The translations under genes were made by a program, and so were the position numbers. The notes under the pieces are model-generated. The model searched no databases. It saw only the letters and a program-made list of their open reading frames with translations, and was not told the DNA's origin. A stretch of DNA of 64,000 bases from assembly GCF_001640805.2 (NCBI RefSeq), contig NC_066843.1:314623-378622 (forward strand), written 5' to 3'. The DNA is from Lates calcarifer. Lineage: Eukaryota; Chordata; Actinopteri; Centropomidae. Shown here one piece after another: positions 37,473-50,460 of this stretch. Each line of letters begins with the position of its first letter. Positions within the stretch are counted from its first letter, which is position 1.

Positions 37473-37481
37473 TTTTTTATA
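37473..37481 (-). promoter_or_regulatory. TATA box of keratin E
   Basis: TATAAAAAA on the minus strand, about 90 bp upstream of the chosen ATG. It decides against the longer in-frame ORF start at 37627. Confidence 0.7.
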
Positions 37482-39499
37482 CCATTAGATGGATAGGGGA
37501 GGAGGAGGAGGGTGGCAGAGGGCAGGATGGAGAGCTGGTGCCAAGCCGGGGAGGAGACACATGTTTTTGTTTGACACATAAACACAGTTAATGGGCGGCG
37601 GGTGTGTCTGAGAAATGTGGAATCCACCCATCACCTGTACAATCACCTGCTAATTTACTTTACATGCAGAGAGATCCTCATGTCAACTCAACACTCATCA
37701 AAAGAAATAAAAGGTTGGGGCAAGTTTAGACCTGGAAGACTTTTAGATACAACCACAGATTTAAAGTTTACTCCCTGCATGAAAATTCATGTCCATCTGT
37801 CTGTGCAGCTGTAAAAGATTGAGTGACCTTCCTCAGATTTTCCACATTCTGCTGTTTTACGAGTGTTGGATGAGTAGATGGTGGAGACAGAGCCAGACTG
37901 GATTAAAGAGTAAACCACTTGTTTGATCAGGATGAGTCGTCGTCAACCGTCTAATCTTGAATAAACAGAGCTGACTATAAACTGAGGCAGAGGAGCAGCT
38001 GATTATCTATTGTTAGGAACAATAAAAGAACCAAAGCTGAGGGTTAAAACTCAAGTGGCAAAGATCCAATGACGAGTCTGTAAAAATCAGGAAATGTTAA
38101 GTTAAACCACAGAGATTAAGAGAGATTATTGTACTTAAAGATGTTGTGAAGGGTTTTAACAAAACAAAATCATCACCGCAAACAACAGAAATATTTACCA
38201 AGATGAGCTTTGACACAGGAAAAGAAAGGACAGATGATACCAGTGTTTCTGAGCCTGTTTCCAAAGACGACCATTGACCAGTTCATTGCATTGATCTGAT
38301 GGAAGAAGTCCAGTTGTTTGGAAATATACAGCAACTAAGTGCTTAAGCAAATTTAAGGTACTTATACACTACTTGGGTATCTCATCTTTTCTACTTTATA
38401 TTTCTACCCTACTGCATTTATCCAACAGCTTTTTATAGAAAATCGGTGCCTGGTTGTGTCTCCTTGTCCTGGTCCAGATGTCTTCAGATGAGTTGTTAAC
38501 AACTTCACCAAAGTCTTTTCACCTCTAAACCTCTCACATGCATTTTTTTCTATAACTGTTAATGATCCACAGATCAAAGTAAAATCCATAAACTGAAAAC
38601 TAGGGCTGTTCTGACGATTAAGATATTTAATCACAGTTGATTGTCCATAGTTAACTTGCCATTAATTGCAAATTAATCACACATTTTTCCTATTTTCTAT
38701 TCTTAATGTACCTTAAAGGGATATTTTTCAAGTTTTGAATACTTAATAAAATACGGGAGTAGACACATATGCTTGCTTTATGCAAATGTATGTTTATTAT
38801 TTTTGCAGCAATCCAAAACAATGACAAATACTGTCCAGAATATTCTCCATCAGTTAGTATTTGAGACTCGACATGCTCTGGTGGTAACTCACTTCACACT
38901 GATAGTAAATGTAAATAACTTTGGTCTTGTGGAGAGAAACATCTGGCAGGGCTTTGACCATAAACTTGTCATTCAAAAAACCCTTTTCTTTATCCGTTTC
39001 TGCTCAGGGTTTGTTTCTGCTCGCCAGCCACAACGTTACTGCTCCTGATTTCTTAAACTACTGGGCAGGTTATGAATCAGAACTTTTCTTCTCTCCTCTC
39101 ATCTTCTCATAAACCCAGGTGTCTATCTGGTGACCCTGTGGCGGGGCCAGACCCCCAGGTTGGAAACCACAGAACTAAACTATCTAACTTAAAGTAGTTA
39201 AAACCAGCTCCAGGCAGACGGTGATTGACAACTCACTCTCTTCATGTGTTGAATCAACAGAAACTCAAACATTAGAGCAAAAGGTGAACAAATAAGTAAA
39301 TATGTTTAAGAAAAATCTCTGGTTCAAAGGCACAAGAAGCCTGTGGATGTAATAACTGGAGGAGAGAGGCCAACTGCAATTCCCAGGGTGCATTTCACTG
39401 TCAACATCTTATGCAATCTGCAGCATCTTATTTTGAACTCTGAATCAGTCTTGGATGAATAGATTTCTGCAGTGATGATGTGTTTCTGTAGTCCAGCCC

Positions 39500-39960
39500 T
39501 GGAGTTAGCATCAGCCTGGTTCCTCCACAAAAAGCCAATGGTCCAGGTTTAGTTGATCAGATCATCTTCTCAGATGAACACCACTGTTCTGATGTTTGAA
39601 GTAAGAAGCTAATGTTAGGCTATAAACCAACTACACCACGGTCACATGACGTCAACGTCTCCACCACTAAGCTTCCAACTGGTCATTTCATTTAGCTCTG
39701 AGCTCTTCTCCAAAAGCCTTTCTTCTTAGAAAGTTAGTGAGAGTTTGAAAGAGCGTGAGTAGAAACACAACGAGGCTGTAAAGGTGGACTGGTGAGTAGA
39801 TGGGTTTTCATGTTAACGTCCCCGACAACCTCTGTAGTCTCATTTAGACACTCGTTAGCAACCGCCTTTTTTAAGACACGTAAAAGCTTCAAACATCAGG
39901 AGTGGGGGATTTACTGACCCATTTTATGTCGGAGAATAAAACCTGAAAACGTCTTGAGCT
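39500..39960. repeat. Dispersed repeat, copy 2 (partner at 6410-6935)
   Basis: Nearly identical to 6410-6935 apart from a deletion of about 70 bp near 39541 and absence of an 18-19 bp tandem duplication near 39795. Same orientation. Family not recognised. Confidence 0.85.
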
Positions 39961-41929
39961 TATTTCAGACATTAAAAAACCCAGAAGTGCAGAACTGCAA
40001 ACTTATTTCCAGGTTTTAGGCTCATTCCTCCAACTGCAGCTACAAATCTGTGCTCTTGGATTTGTAATCTGTGCCCACAGATTTGCAATGAAAACAGATT
40101 AATGTGTGTATCTACCTGTGATTCAAAAACCTAATCACAAAAACCTAAAACCTCAGATACATCGAGTAAAATGAGCTAAAATTCCTCTGTGCTGTAGGGA
40201 ATATATTTGTTGCAGAGACTTTGGGGACTTTAAACATCTTCAGAAGCATAAAGTTTCATTTAATTTTGTTGAAAGCAGCAGTTTATTTCCACATAATCAT
40301 CAGTGTCATTGTCATGTTGTGTAATAGACATTTTTACAAACTGGAGCAGCCACATCAGTAGATTAACTGGATGTGTTAATGCGTCCTGGAGCAAAGTCAT
40401 TTAGTTTTAATAATTTACCTGCAAAATGTTTTCTGTGCAGTGTGGGTGTAGCTGCATGGTATTCTGCTGCAGGCGTGTTCCCATCATCTGCAGCTGTTAC
40501 TCTCAGGCTGCAGGGGAAACTGACAGGTATGTACAACACCCAGTCCTTTTCTCCTTAACTCATTAGAGCTAATCATTTGATTTCACCTGAATTCTGAACA
40601 TGTTTGTTTAAGAGGCGTATAAACTTTTGTCTGGCTCTGAAAGGAAGAAAAATAACAGTTGGACAAGACAAACATAAGGACGATATTTAATTGTGACAAC
40701 TGTCAGCAGGGGATACCGCCAAAATAAAAGCACATAAAATATAAGTCATATAAGCAACATAACAGATAATAAATGTCTGAATAAGACTGAAAATCAGTCT
40801 TCAGCTGTGCAGACTCATTGGGAGAAAACCTTTGTTTGAAGTTGTAGTTTTTAAAGTTTCTTGTAGTTTACCTGCAGGGTGGTTATTATCTGCTGCTTTA
40901 GGATTTGGGTCTTTAAATTTTATTGTTTGGACAGAAAAAAAAATTACAGTTTGAGGAAGTTTATCTGTGGGTGTTAAACCCGGAAACAGACCTGTTATCA
41001 GATATTTGATCACTGATAGCTAACGTTAAATAGGCTTTGTGCCCTGATGCCTGTGGTTGGATCACAAGTACCTATAAGCCCTTTCAAAGTCACTTTAGCT
41101 TTTAGCTATAGCTCAGAGTCTCTACAGCTGTCTCAGATTAATGCAATGTTAGCTGATATTTGATCACTGAAAGTTCAACTGTGCAAATTTTCTCGTCTCT
41201 TGTACTTTTTTGTCAGTGTGAGGGCTTAAAAATCCTGGATTTAAGAGCAATAAACCTTTCACAATTGTTATGCTATCTTACCTGTTAACTCATGTCTACT
41301 TGCTGATGTTCTTACTAGTGTGTTCTACTTAAGTTGGTTGAGCTAAGCTACTAATCATGCTATTGCTGATAGCTCAGCCCTACTATTTATGGTGTGCTCC
41401 AGTTGTTCTTGAAAGTCAAAATTTCCAAGGAAACCAGCAAAGTATGTTAGGAACATGATACCTAGGAGACAGTGTTGGATATTCACACTGCAGGAATGTT
41501 CATTTTCATTTTCTTTGGTTGAGATTCCCACTATATTTGGATGGAAACTCTCTGGGCAGATTTTCATAAATAAGATGATCTGGTTTGATGCAGCATGTCT
41601 GGGTTTTGCAGAAGAATCCGGGATCAGTATCTGTCTCATGATCGGAGTGAGCGTAGACCCTGTTCTGCTGCATAATGTCAGAAGATATTCAGGACCACAA
41701 ATCATCCGCTAACACACAGTGACAGGTGAATGGCATCAGCCCTGACATCTATTGTCTTATAACACACAACCCTCCCTCTCCTGCCTCAGGGAAACCTGCC
41801 CGGCCCACTGAGCCTGTTCCAGCTCGCCCCCTCCCACCATCAACCTGTCAGCCTTCACCTGAATCCTCCGCCTGCAGCTCCAACCTTACATAACAGGTAA
41901 CCTGAGAGGACCCGCCCTCACCTGATACT

Positions 41930-41955
41930 GGGGGCGGAGCTTATATAAGGTGTTG
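41930..41955. promoter_or_regulatory. Orphan promoter-like site: GC box plus palindromic TATA
   Basis: GGGGGCGGAGC is followed immediately by CTTATATAAG, a perfect 10-bp palindrome around a TATA core. No coding exon is evident nearby on either strand. It may be a relic keratin promoter, a noncoding-RNA promoter or chance. Confidence 0.3.
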
Positions 41956-42420
41956 TCACCTGCGGGTACACACAGGAATGTCTCTCTGACACTGTAGGTT
42001 AATGAAAAAAATAAGGTCAGTGCATGAGATATAAGTAAAAGAAAATGGGATGAACAGTTGTGTTCTTGGTTGATTTATGCTCTTTATGATTCTTAATTTT
42101 AATGTTCATCATTTATTAGTGTGTTGTTAAGTTTTGTTTTTGTGTATTAATTAGAATTCAGACTTAAAACCAGCCTCTGCAGCTGAATTGTATGCATCAA
42201 AGCCTAAAATAAAATGTCAAAGGTTTCTTACCGTTAGTGTTCAGCTTTTACTCCTGTTCAAAGTCACATTCATGTTAAATACCAACATGAAACATAACAT
42301 GAGGTGAGGAGATCTTTCCCAGAGCAACAAAATCTCTTGAATTATAAATAATTGTAGGAATTTTCTGGCATTTTCAGTCTATAAAGAAAGTTTATTTCTG
42401 TAGAGGAATCTGACCTCTCT

Positions 42421-42456
42421 GCTGCTGCTGGTGGTGGTGGTGGTGGTGGTGGTGGT
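42421..42456. repeat. Trinucleotide microsatellite, CTG then GGT
   Basis: A short CTG run passes into about nine GGT units. Confidence 0.9.
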
Positions 42457-42851
42457 TTACACATTCAACATTAAGAGTGGCTGTTTGACACGTGTCAACA
42501 CTGTAAACACAACTGGTATTATCTGACTTCTAGTGCAAAACTTTCACACTTTATGTTCAGTGAGATGACACAGATGTAGATGCAGCACACGTCAGAATAT
42601 AACTGATCGCCTCAACAGTTATTATTGGAGTGATGTGATAATTAATAACCTCAGCTGCAAGTTTGTGTCATCTAGAGCCTTTATTTACAGATATAGTAAC
42701 CACACAGACACATACTAGGGTTGTAACCCATTCTGTATAATACAGGAAGTGGGAAATAAAATGCTTTGTGTCTTACTGGATCAATATGAGATTGAGTTAG
42801 GAAGGTGGCACTCATAGTAGAAAATGAGATCTTTAACTGCTTCTGTATCAG

Positions 42852-42878
42852 TTACATTACATTACATTACATTACATT
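42852..42878. repeat. Pentanucleotide microsatellite (ATTAC)n
   Basis: About five consecutive ATTAC units. Confidence 0.9.
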
Positions 42879-44924
42879 GACCAGACACTGACAGACAACA
42901 ATGGATATATTTCAGTTTTTTGATTAAAGTTATTGTTATTACACCTTCTTGGCTGCAGGATAAAACCAATGTTAAACTTTCTGTATCTGATGACCACTGC
43001 GTAGAGTCTGAACATCAACTGCACGTGAATCCTTCAAGCAGACTAGAAAGAGAATAATAAGAATGACTACATGTTCGTAGTATCATGTCTGCAGAGGAGT
43101 GCAACTGCCAACCAACCAGAGCTGGATGGACTTGCTGGGTGGGGGCCTGGGGCAAAAACCTGCTGGCCTTGATTTACCCCCGTACTTCCACCCTCCAGCC
43201 ACTATTCCCACATTTATTACTTTATGTATGTAGCCTGTCATCTCTAGGTTGTCAGGTATTTATGGTTATCAGGGATATGTACATGAGTGCGATATATAGA
43301 GAATGTATGGAGGACGATGGGTCCAAATCAGGATAAAATAAACAGCTGCTGCTGTTACTGATCGTTTTCTCACAGGTGAATCTCAGTGTCTGATAGAGGA
43401 ATTTAAAAGTCTTGGCTGGGAGGCATCTTTGTGCTTACTTTGTGTGTTTACTGGGAGGGGGCAGTACCTCAGGTCGGGATCTCAGGTGTCTTTCTGAAAG
43501 CAGCCGGAGTCTAAATGTGGGGCAGAGTGTTTTTTATTCTGTTCTTGTACGAGCACTGGCCACCACAGTCTGATAGAAGCTGCAGGAACTAATGTTAAAG
43601 GATCACAGCTTTCTTAAGAAGTACAGTCTGCTCTGTCCATTTTTTTACTCATTTAATGTACATACTTCTTCCCCTGAAGAAGGGAGGTGAGGACGTGCAC
43701 TGCTCCAGAAAACATACATATCTCAAACAGAGACAAAAATCAAAATTCAACCCACTTTAGCTTCATCAATCAATGAAGCATGAGTGCACAGTGTCTATGA
43801 TCCACACAGATATCATACACACTGAGCTGGGTGTGGTGTCCACATGTGAAAGTTGCTCTGTTTGTGGATAAACTTTACTAAAGAAGTAAAACCTGATGAT
43901 GTTTTTCTTCTTGGAAGTTATTTCTTTAAGGCTGAGACTCAGACCCAATAGATTTATGTTAGATAACAACCAAAGATTCTTCTTCCTCCTGCTGCTGCTG
44001 CTGCTCAGGGTGTGACAGCGCCTGAATTCTTCCCGTCAATCAGCCCGGGGCTTTCTCTCCATCTCATAAATTTTCTTCTTCCTCTCTCTCCTTCTGCCAT
44101 TATCCGACCATCAATCATTCACTCGCCTGTCATCGTCAACATTCCTCGTCAAATTGTTCGTCAGCACTTTGCACAGAGACCCCTGCTTCAGTCACGCTCT
44201 GCCGCTTTGATGCCGCTCTGCAGATACAACAACTGCAGGTTAAGAACCTAAATCCTGCGGCTTTTGATGATAAGCCTCAGTATTTAAAACATTAAATCCT
44301 CATGTTCTCACAAACCTCGTCTAACAAAACACAACTGAAGAAAACTACAAAATGCTGAAGAATACTGGACTACATGCATATCTTGATTTGCTCAGTTTAA
44401 TCCTATGTTGTCAGCTTTCCTGCTTTTTGTGTGATTCTTTGTCCTTAAATGCCTCTTTTTAATTCTCAGTTTGTCTCTTTACATCTCCGACAGCTGACAC
44501 TCTGCAAATATCTTTATGATTTGTTCCAACCTGCCCACTTCTCTGTTCTCCGACCTCCACCAGCACATTTTTTTTTTTTTACCATAAAAGGAAATGTTAA
44601 AGTTATTTTTACCTGTGGCTGTTTTTCTTTCTTTGGTCTCAAGTTAAGTTGAAGTTCAGGTGAACCGGAGTCTGATTTGTGGCAGACATGGTAGTCTCCT
44701 TTTGAGGATTCAAACTAGAAATGACTGAAACTTCTGGAGTAAATGAACGTATCCCAGGAGGAAACCCTCAGTCTCCTAGAAATTCTCCTGCCTGTGGTTT
44801 AGACTAAAATGAATTGACCTTTACGTTGGCTTTGCCCATCTGTGTGGTGTGAGGATAGGTGTAAGCAGGTGGGAGGTTCATTCAAACAAGGCAGGTATTG
44901 TGAATTGTGTGTATTTTGGTGGAG

Positions 44925-45528
44925 GTTGGTGGATTGCTCCCACGGGTGGAGGAAGAGTTGTTGCCCCAACCGAAGTATCTCAAGGTCTTGTTCAGGAGTG
45001 AGGGGAGGATGAAGCGGGAGATCGACAGGTGGATTGGTGCAGCATTTGAAGTAATGTGAACATTGTACCAGTAGAGCCAGAGCCAGCCACAAAGCTTTCA
45101 ATGTACCAGTCGATCTACGTTCCAGTCCTCACCTATGATCACGAAATCTGGGTAGTGACGGAAAGAACCAAGTCGTGGATACAAGCAGCCAAAATGAGTT
45201 TCCTCCGTAGGGTGTCGACTTAGAGACAGGGTGAGGAGCTCGGAGTAGAGTCAAAAGGAGCCAGTTGAGGTGGTTCAGGCATCTGGTTAGGATGCGCCTT
45301 CCTTTGGAGGTTTTCTGGGTATGTCCAACCAGAAGGAGACTCTGGGGTAGACCCAGAACTCTATGGAGAGATTATATATCTCATCTGGTCTGGGAACACC
45401 TCAGGATCCTCCAGGAGGAGCTGGAAAGCATTGCTAGGGAGATGGAGGTCTGGAATAATGTTAGTCTGCTGCCACCGTGACTTGATCCTGGATAATCAGA
45501 AGAAAATGGATGGATGGATGGTGGAGGG
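44925..45528 (+). mobile_element. Rex3/RTE-like LINE, decayed 3' portion
   Basis: Plus-strand segments encode reverse-transcriptase C-terminal signatures: YLKVLFRSE, EIDRWIGAAF, then LRWFRHLVRMRLPLEVF and RPRTLWRDYISHLVWEHL. Frames are broken between them. The element ends in a GGATGGATGGATGG run, the short-repeat 3' end typical of fish Rex3 elements. A second, related fragment sits at the right edge of the window. Confidence 0.75.
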
Positions 45529-46069
45529 CTGTCTAACTGTCTTTTATTAAGGTTATGATGCAGATGCTGTTGCATCACATTTTATGGTACAATGTGTGAG
45601 ATCGAGTAGAAAAAACGGAATAGTGTTGGATTGATGCTGCTGCTGATTTTCTCCCTCTCGCCTCAACCGGGTATTACTGCTGTCTCCACTTCCTGGGACT
45701 GTTGTTTCAAATTAAAAGCCCTCTGAAGAGTCCTGTAATTGCAACTTCATGACATTCCAGTGGTGACAATAATTTTCCTGCCACTACAAACTGTAAACAG
45801 CAGATATAGAGTTGGCATCTTGTCCACAGCTCAGTTATGAAATCCTCCTGCTCCATGTCTCTCCTGTCTTTTATTCACCAAGACCTGTCTCCAGAGACGG
45901 CAACTAACACCAGTGTCACATCACTTCTTTTCTTCTGCTGGCATTAGCATGCTGACCAGTTAGCCCCAGCCTGTCCCATCTCATAACACCACTTTGCGAT
46001 AGTTAGTAGCTGTAGTGTCAGGTTTGTCCCGAGGCCTTTCACTAACCAAAACAAAACAATGACTGAAGC

Positions 46070-46142
46070 TGTTGGCGAGTAAACAGCTGTTAATGCTAAC
46101 GGCTATGTAGCAATAGCAAAAACTTACCTATAGCACCTTTAA
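46070..46142. mobile_element. MITE end related to 7640-7897
   Basis: GAGTAAACAGCTGTTAATGCTAACGGCTATGTAGC...ATAGCACCTTTAA closely matches the right end of the element at 7640-7897. Confidence 0.55.
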
Positions 46143-47519
46143 TTTTTATTAACCACATCTTGTCTTAAGTCACTTTTTCTATGTTAAACCAGACTCCTAA
46201 ACTTTAACCAAGTGTTGCCAGAGCTTGAACATAACCATTAGAAAGTGTAATAACGCTGTAGTCAGGTATTTTATATTTTGTGTCTCAGAAACGTTATTGA
46301 ATATTGCTTCAGGTGATGACTCAGTAATGAGACCAATTTTAATGATTATAATTACAGTGGATCAGTTTACCACAGACATGACCACCAGAGGCGAAAACTG
46401 AAGGGAAGGAGAAAATATAAGAGGATGAAGTTTCTTAATGTGTAACAGGTACATGTTGTACCATCAAACACTTTAGACACACAAACCTGAATACAATAAG
46501 GCCTGACAGCAGATCTGTTTCTGTTCATCTGCTGCCAAGTTTCTGTTCTGACGATGATGAGAATCTGTTGTGTTATTTAACTGTTCCTGCCAACATCATC
46601 CAGTTCTTCCACTGCTCTGTATGTTTTACCTCTAAGTCTTTGTGAAATACACCCTGGTATGTTAATCTGCTGTCGTCTGCTGCTCATACCATGGAGGTTT
46701 TCTGCAGACTGCACATCCAGAAAGTCTGTAAAAATATACTAAACTAAAATCTGTTCAAAGATTCAGAAACTGTAGCATTGTTGCACCAAACTCCAGTCAG
46801 TTTTTACTGGATTTTAATGAAACCTGTTTTTCACCAGCCAGAAATACAAACATGTTTAAGTCCTGGAGTCCTGTAATATTTGATTTAGAAACTTTTGCAT
46901 TCATACACCAAACTCCAGTCAATATTTACTGAATTTTAGTGAAGCCTAGTCTAGGCTAGTCTGGGACAACATGGCAGAACGCTGCTAACCTAAAACACTT
47001 TCTGTCTCCAGGTTTTGGATGAACGGCAGCTGGAGAGATAATTGGTTTCATGATGTGTTTGATCCAGGTCCAGGTGTTGTAACTGTGTATTAAGGTTGTC
47101 ATAGGTGTGCCGTTGGCATGGCGACACACTCTTTGGCTGAGATTAAAACAAACTGCAGCGACCAACTGGAATCAAAGCAGATCAATGCAGATTAAAGACA
47201 GTTAGAAGATGAATTTATGAGATTATTTTGATCAGTAACGTGTTAGTACGTTGATGCATGTATGAACCTGTCTGTGTGTTCTCACAGGTATTTCCCAGAA
47301 GCCTGTTGGAACAGAGCCGTCAACATGTGAGGTATGGAGGGAAAAAACACACACATACCTGTGGAGTATGTGGTTGTGCAACAGCACAGTGACCTTCACT
47401 ACAGAGCCTCAGCTGAGACCGAAGAAGAGTCATGGGTAAATCTGTTTGTCATGATGAGCTGAGTTGATGAACTGCTGAGTTCACTGAATTTATTGAGTTA
47501 AAGTGTGAAGAAACACAAC

Positions 47520-48115
47520 AGATTTCCCAGCATCAGGGCTCCAGACTGCAACCATTTTGCATCCATTTTTGGAGACAGTGCGACTAGATTTTACACTGGA
47601 AGACCTGTAATTACCCTACACAGCATTGCCCATCTTGGAGTTATCTTCGATCAGGATATGTCCTTTAACTCACACGTAAAACATAATGTGTAATATCACA
47701 AAAATCAGACATTTTCTGTCTCAAAAAGATGCAGAAAAACTAGTTGGTGGATCTGTTAATTCCAGGCTGGACTACTGTAATTCATTATTATCAGGCTGCC
47801 CCAACAAGTCTCTAAAGACTCTGCAGTACTGACAGGAACTAGGAAAACAGATCATATTTCTCCTGTGTTAGACTCTCTACATTGGCTCTTTGTTAAATCC
47901 TCCTCCTCTCCTACAAAGCCCTTAATGGTCAGACACCATCATATCTTAAAAATCTCATAGTCCCCTACAATCCCACTAGAACCCTGTTCTCCCAAAATGC
48001 TGGTTTACTGGTTCCCAGAGTTTGCAGCAGTAGAATTGGAGGCAGAGCCTTCAGTTATCAGACTCCTCTACTGACTCCTCTACCATATTCTTATCTCATA
48101 ACTAGATGTTAATAA
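47520..48115 (+). mobile_element. L2-like LINE fragment, decayed 3' coding end
   Basis: The plus-strand translation contains LGVIFDQDMSFNSHVKHN, then after frameshifts SRLDYCNSLLSGCPNKSLK and a YKALNG-like segment. These are the conserved C-terminal reverse-transcriptase motifs of fish L2-type elements. Several frameshifts make it inactive. Confidence 0.7.
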
Positions 48116-49959
48116 CTCAGTATCTTCCCTTTCCCATAGTTTCGTGCTCACTTTACATGTCTACATAGAATCTGCATGAAGCTACGTTCATCTTTCCCTG
48201 TAAAGGTCAGTAAGTCCTTTATCACACCATCTGTTCAACAAGCCTTAAGAAATTGTCCAGTCTCCTGACGTGTTTAATAACATGGTGCGCTGGTTAATCT
48301 GAAGGAAAGCTGCCTGTCTGTGGTCTGATGTTTTATCACCAACAATATTTATTAATTTCAACAACAAAAAACATCCACAATTTACAGCCTCCACATGATT
48401 ATAAAGAAGGTTAAATCAGTATCTATCTCTGCCTTTAAGCAGATAGCTCCTCTGTAGGTAAAGTTGAGTCTGATTATCTCGGTTTGCTGTGGATGATAAA
48501 ATGACATTGAAGAAAAGAGAGAGAATTAAAAGATCTGGACTGAGAAAACCCTAACACACCTCTCACTGTCACTCACATGAATGTGTAGGATTATTTTATT
48601 TTCTGTCGTATTAAAAAGCAAGTTGAATCATTCCTGTAGATTTAAAAAAACATTTTTCTTTAAAATAAAGCAGCATGTTGTTATTTCTAAAACATCAGTG
48701 TCACAGTTAAAATGAAAATATGTTTTCATTTTCAGTCTAAACTCATCTGTTTTGATTAAAGCTGGATCGATCAGCTTCTTAAATTCCTCACTCCTCTGAA
48801 CATGCCTCGCCTCGTTTCTGTCCAAGTGTTTATCTCTGTAGGCTGAGAGTGACCTTTGACCTTGACATATCCAAGGAAGGAGAGGCTGCGGTGGCTGCAT
48901 GTTGGAAATCATTGATCAGTGATTGATCCCATGTGACAGAGTTTACAGGCACTGCGTAAGAAACAGTGTAATTGTTGGGGACTACTTTCAGCGGCGGATT
49001 AATCCACATCAGAGATCAGTGAGTATTTGGGGCAGTGGGATAATGTGAGTGTGTGTGTTTCTCTGCTCTTATTTCTGCAGTGTGGAGGAGAGAAGGTGAT
49101 AATGATCTGAGAGAAGCTTTAGGGCATTTTGTCTCCTCAGTCGTCGTCTGATGGGAGGTTCCACTCTGTCCTCTGAGGATCCGCCCACATTCACTCTCTC
49201 TGGCTTCTCTTTAAACTTTCCTGTTTCCTGTTTTCCTGAAACGAATGTGGACAATTTTTATTAACAGGCTTTTTATTCTGACAATAAACAGTCAGTACAT
49301 GTTCTTTAAATACTTAACACATTGTTCTATTAATGTCAGATTTCTAATCAATTTTATTTATGTTACAGTACTTGCCTTTTACTTCTACTTTCATACCTCT
49401 CTTACTGAGTTTATTGTCACTTACTCTTCAATAAAGATGATTCCGGTCTGTTTTCATTAATCAGCACATTTACAATGATTTTGAAGGAGGAGAACATTTT
49501 TAACAAAACATGTTTGTAAAGCAGCTCAGTATTTGCTGAAACATGTCTGACATTTTGTTTTCTTTGCAGTGTGTAACATGTATGATTAAAGTTTACCCAC
49601 GTGTTAATGTCCAGCTGGAGTGTCTTCATCCTGAAACCACAGGACTCACTTCTCTTCAGTCCTGGATGCTTCACTGGGCACAAACACCTGTCTGTGCCAC
49701 TTGCACCTGGACAGGTGAGGGAACATGTTGGAAATATCAAGCTCACATAAAGCCACCATTACTGCCCCCAACTGACCATCTGTGGAAGGTACACATCATT
49801 GTTTTTTATCAGTGAGCTTCAGAATCAGATGCTGCACAATCACCTCCTGCTTAAACAAATTACTCGATTCACTGAGTCCAACAGATGTTACAACATCATT
49901 TACATGACTGAACTCAGTCATCCCAGCTGGTCAATCTCTCCATCACAAGATCAACATTA

Positions 49960-50460
49960 AGATCTTCTCTTTATCTCTTACCCCAACAAGTCAGGAGAGA
50001 TCTGGTGTCATGTTTGATGATCAGCTCTCCTTCTCTGACCATGATACATCTGTCTCTTGGTTGTGTCTCGCTGCACTATACAACATAAGAAAACTCTTGG
50101 TACAGGCCACGATTACCATCTAGTCTCTCATCTTCTGTCCAGGCTTCTGCTCCTTCTCAGACATTGTGTTCCTCCAAGGATCATCATCTGGCGTCACCAT
50201 CCCTGCGCACAACGTGTTCTCAGTCCAGACTGTTCTGGTCTGTGGTTCCCTGATGGTGGAACCAGCTCCCAGATCCTGTCAGAGCAGGAGTGTCCCTCTC
50301 TGTCTTCAACAATCTCTGAAGACTCATCTCTGTTGAGAGTTCCTCCTCTCCTAACACCTCTAACATCCCGACACGACCAACTAACACTGTCAACTTTTTT
50401 ACTTTATTTAGCTCTCAGTTCTTACTTCAAGGTCTTCTACTGCTCTGAAGCTTCAGTGGC
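49960..50460 (+). mobile_element. Second L2-like LINE fragment, decayed
   Basis: The plus strand carries GVMFDDQLSFSDH, a LYNIRKLLVQA segment, a WNQLPDPVRAGVSLS-like segment and SLKTHL in broken frames, the order expected at an L2-type 3' coding end. It is a separate insertion from 47520-48115. Confidence 0.65.

Noticed and set aside
36881..37627. Keratin E starting at the upstream in-frame ATG (MDSTFLRH)
   Set aside because: The TATA box at 37473-37481 lies inside that extension, and the extra 80 residues look nothing like a keratin head. MALHRGT is preferred.
41355..41712. Overlapping 116- and 85-codon ORFs on opposite strands
   Set aside because: No recognisable domain, no splice or promoter context and no biased composition. 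Likely chance, or an old unclassified repeat.
45265..45480. 71-codon plus-strand ORF as a gene
   Set aside because: Matches the C-terminal end of Rex3/RTE-type reverse transcriptase, followed by the GGATGG tail of the element.
47505..47693. 62-codon plus-strand ORF as a gene
   Set aside because: It contains the LGVIFDQDMSF motif of L2-type reverse transcriptase and continues in other frames, so it is a decayed LINE.
49069..49254. 61-codon basic minus-strand ORF
   Set aside because: No family resemblance or exon signals. Surrounding sequence is repeat-derived.
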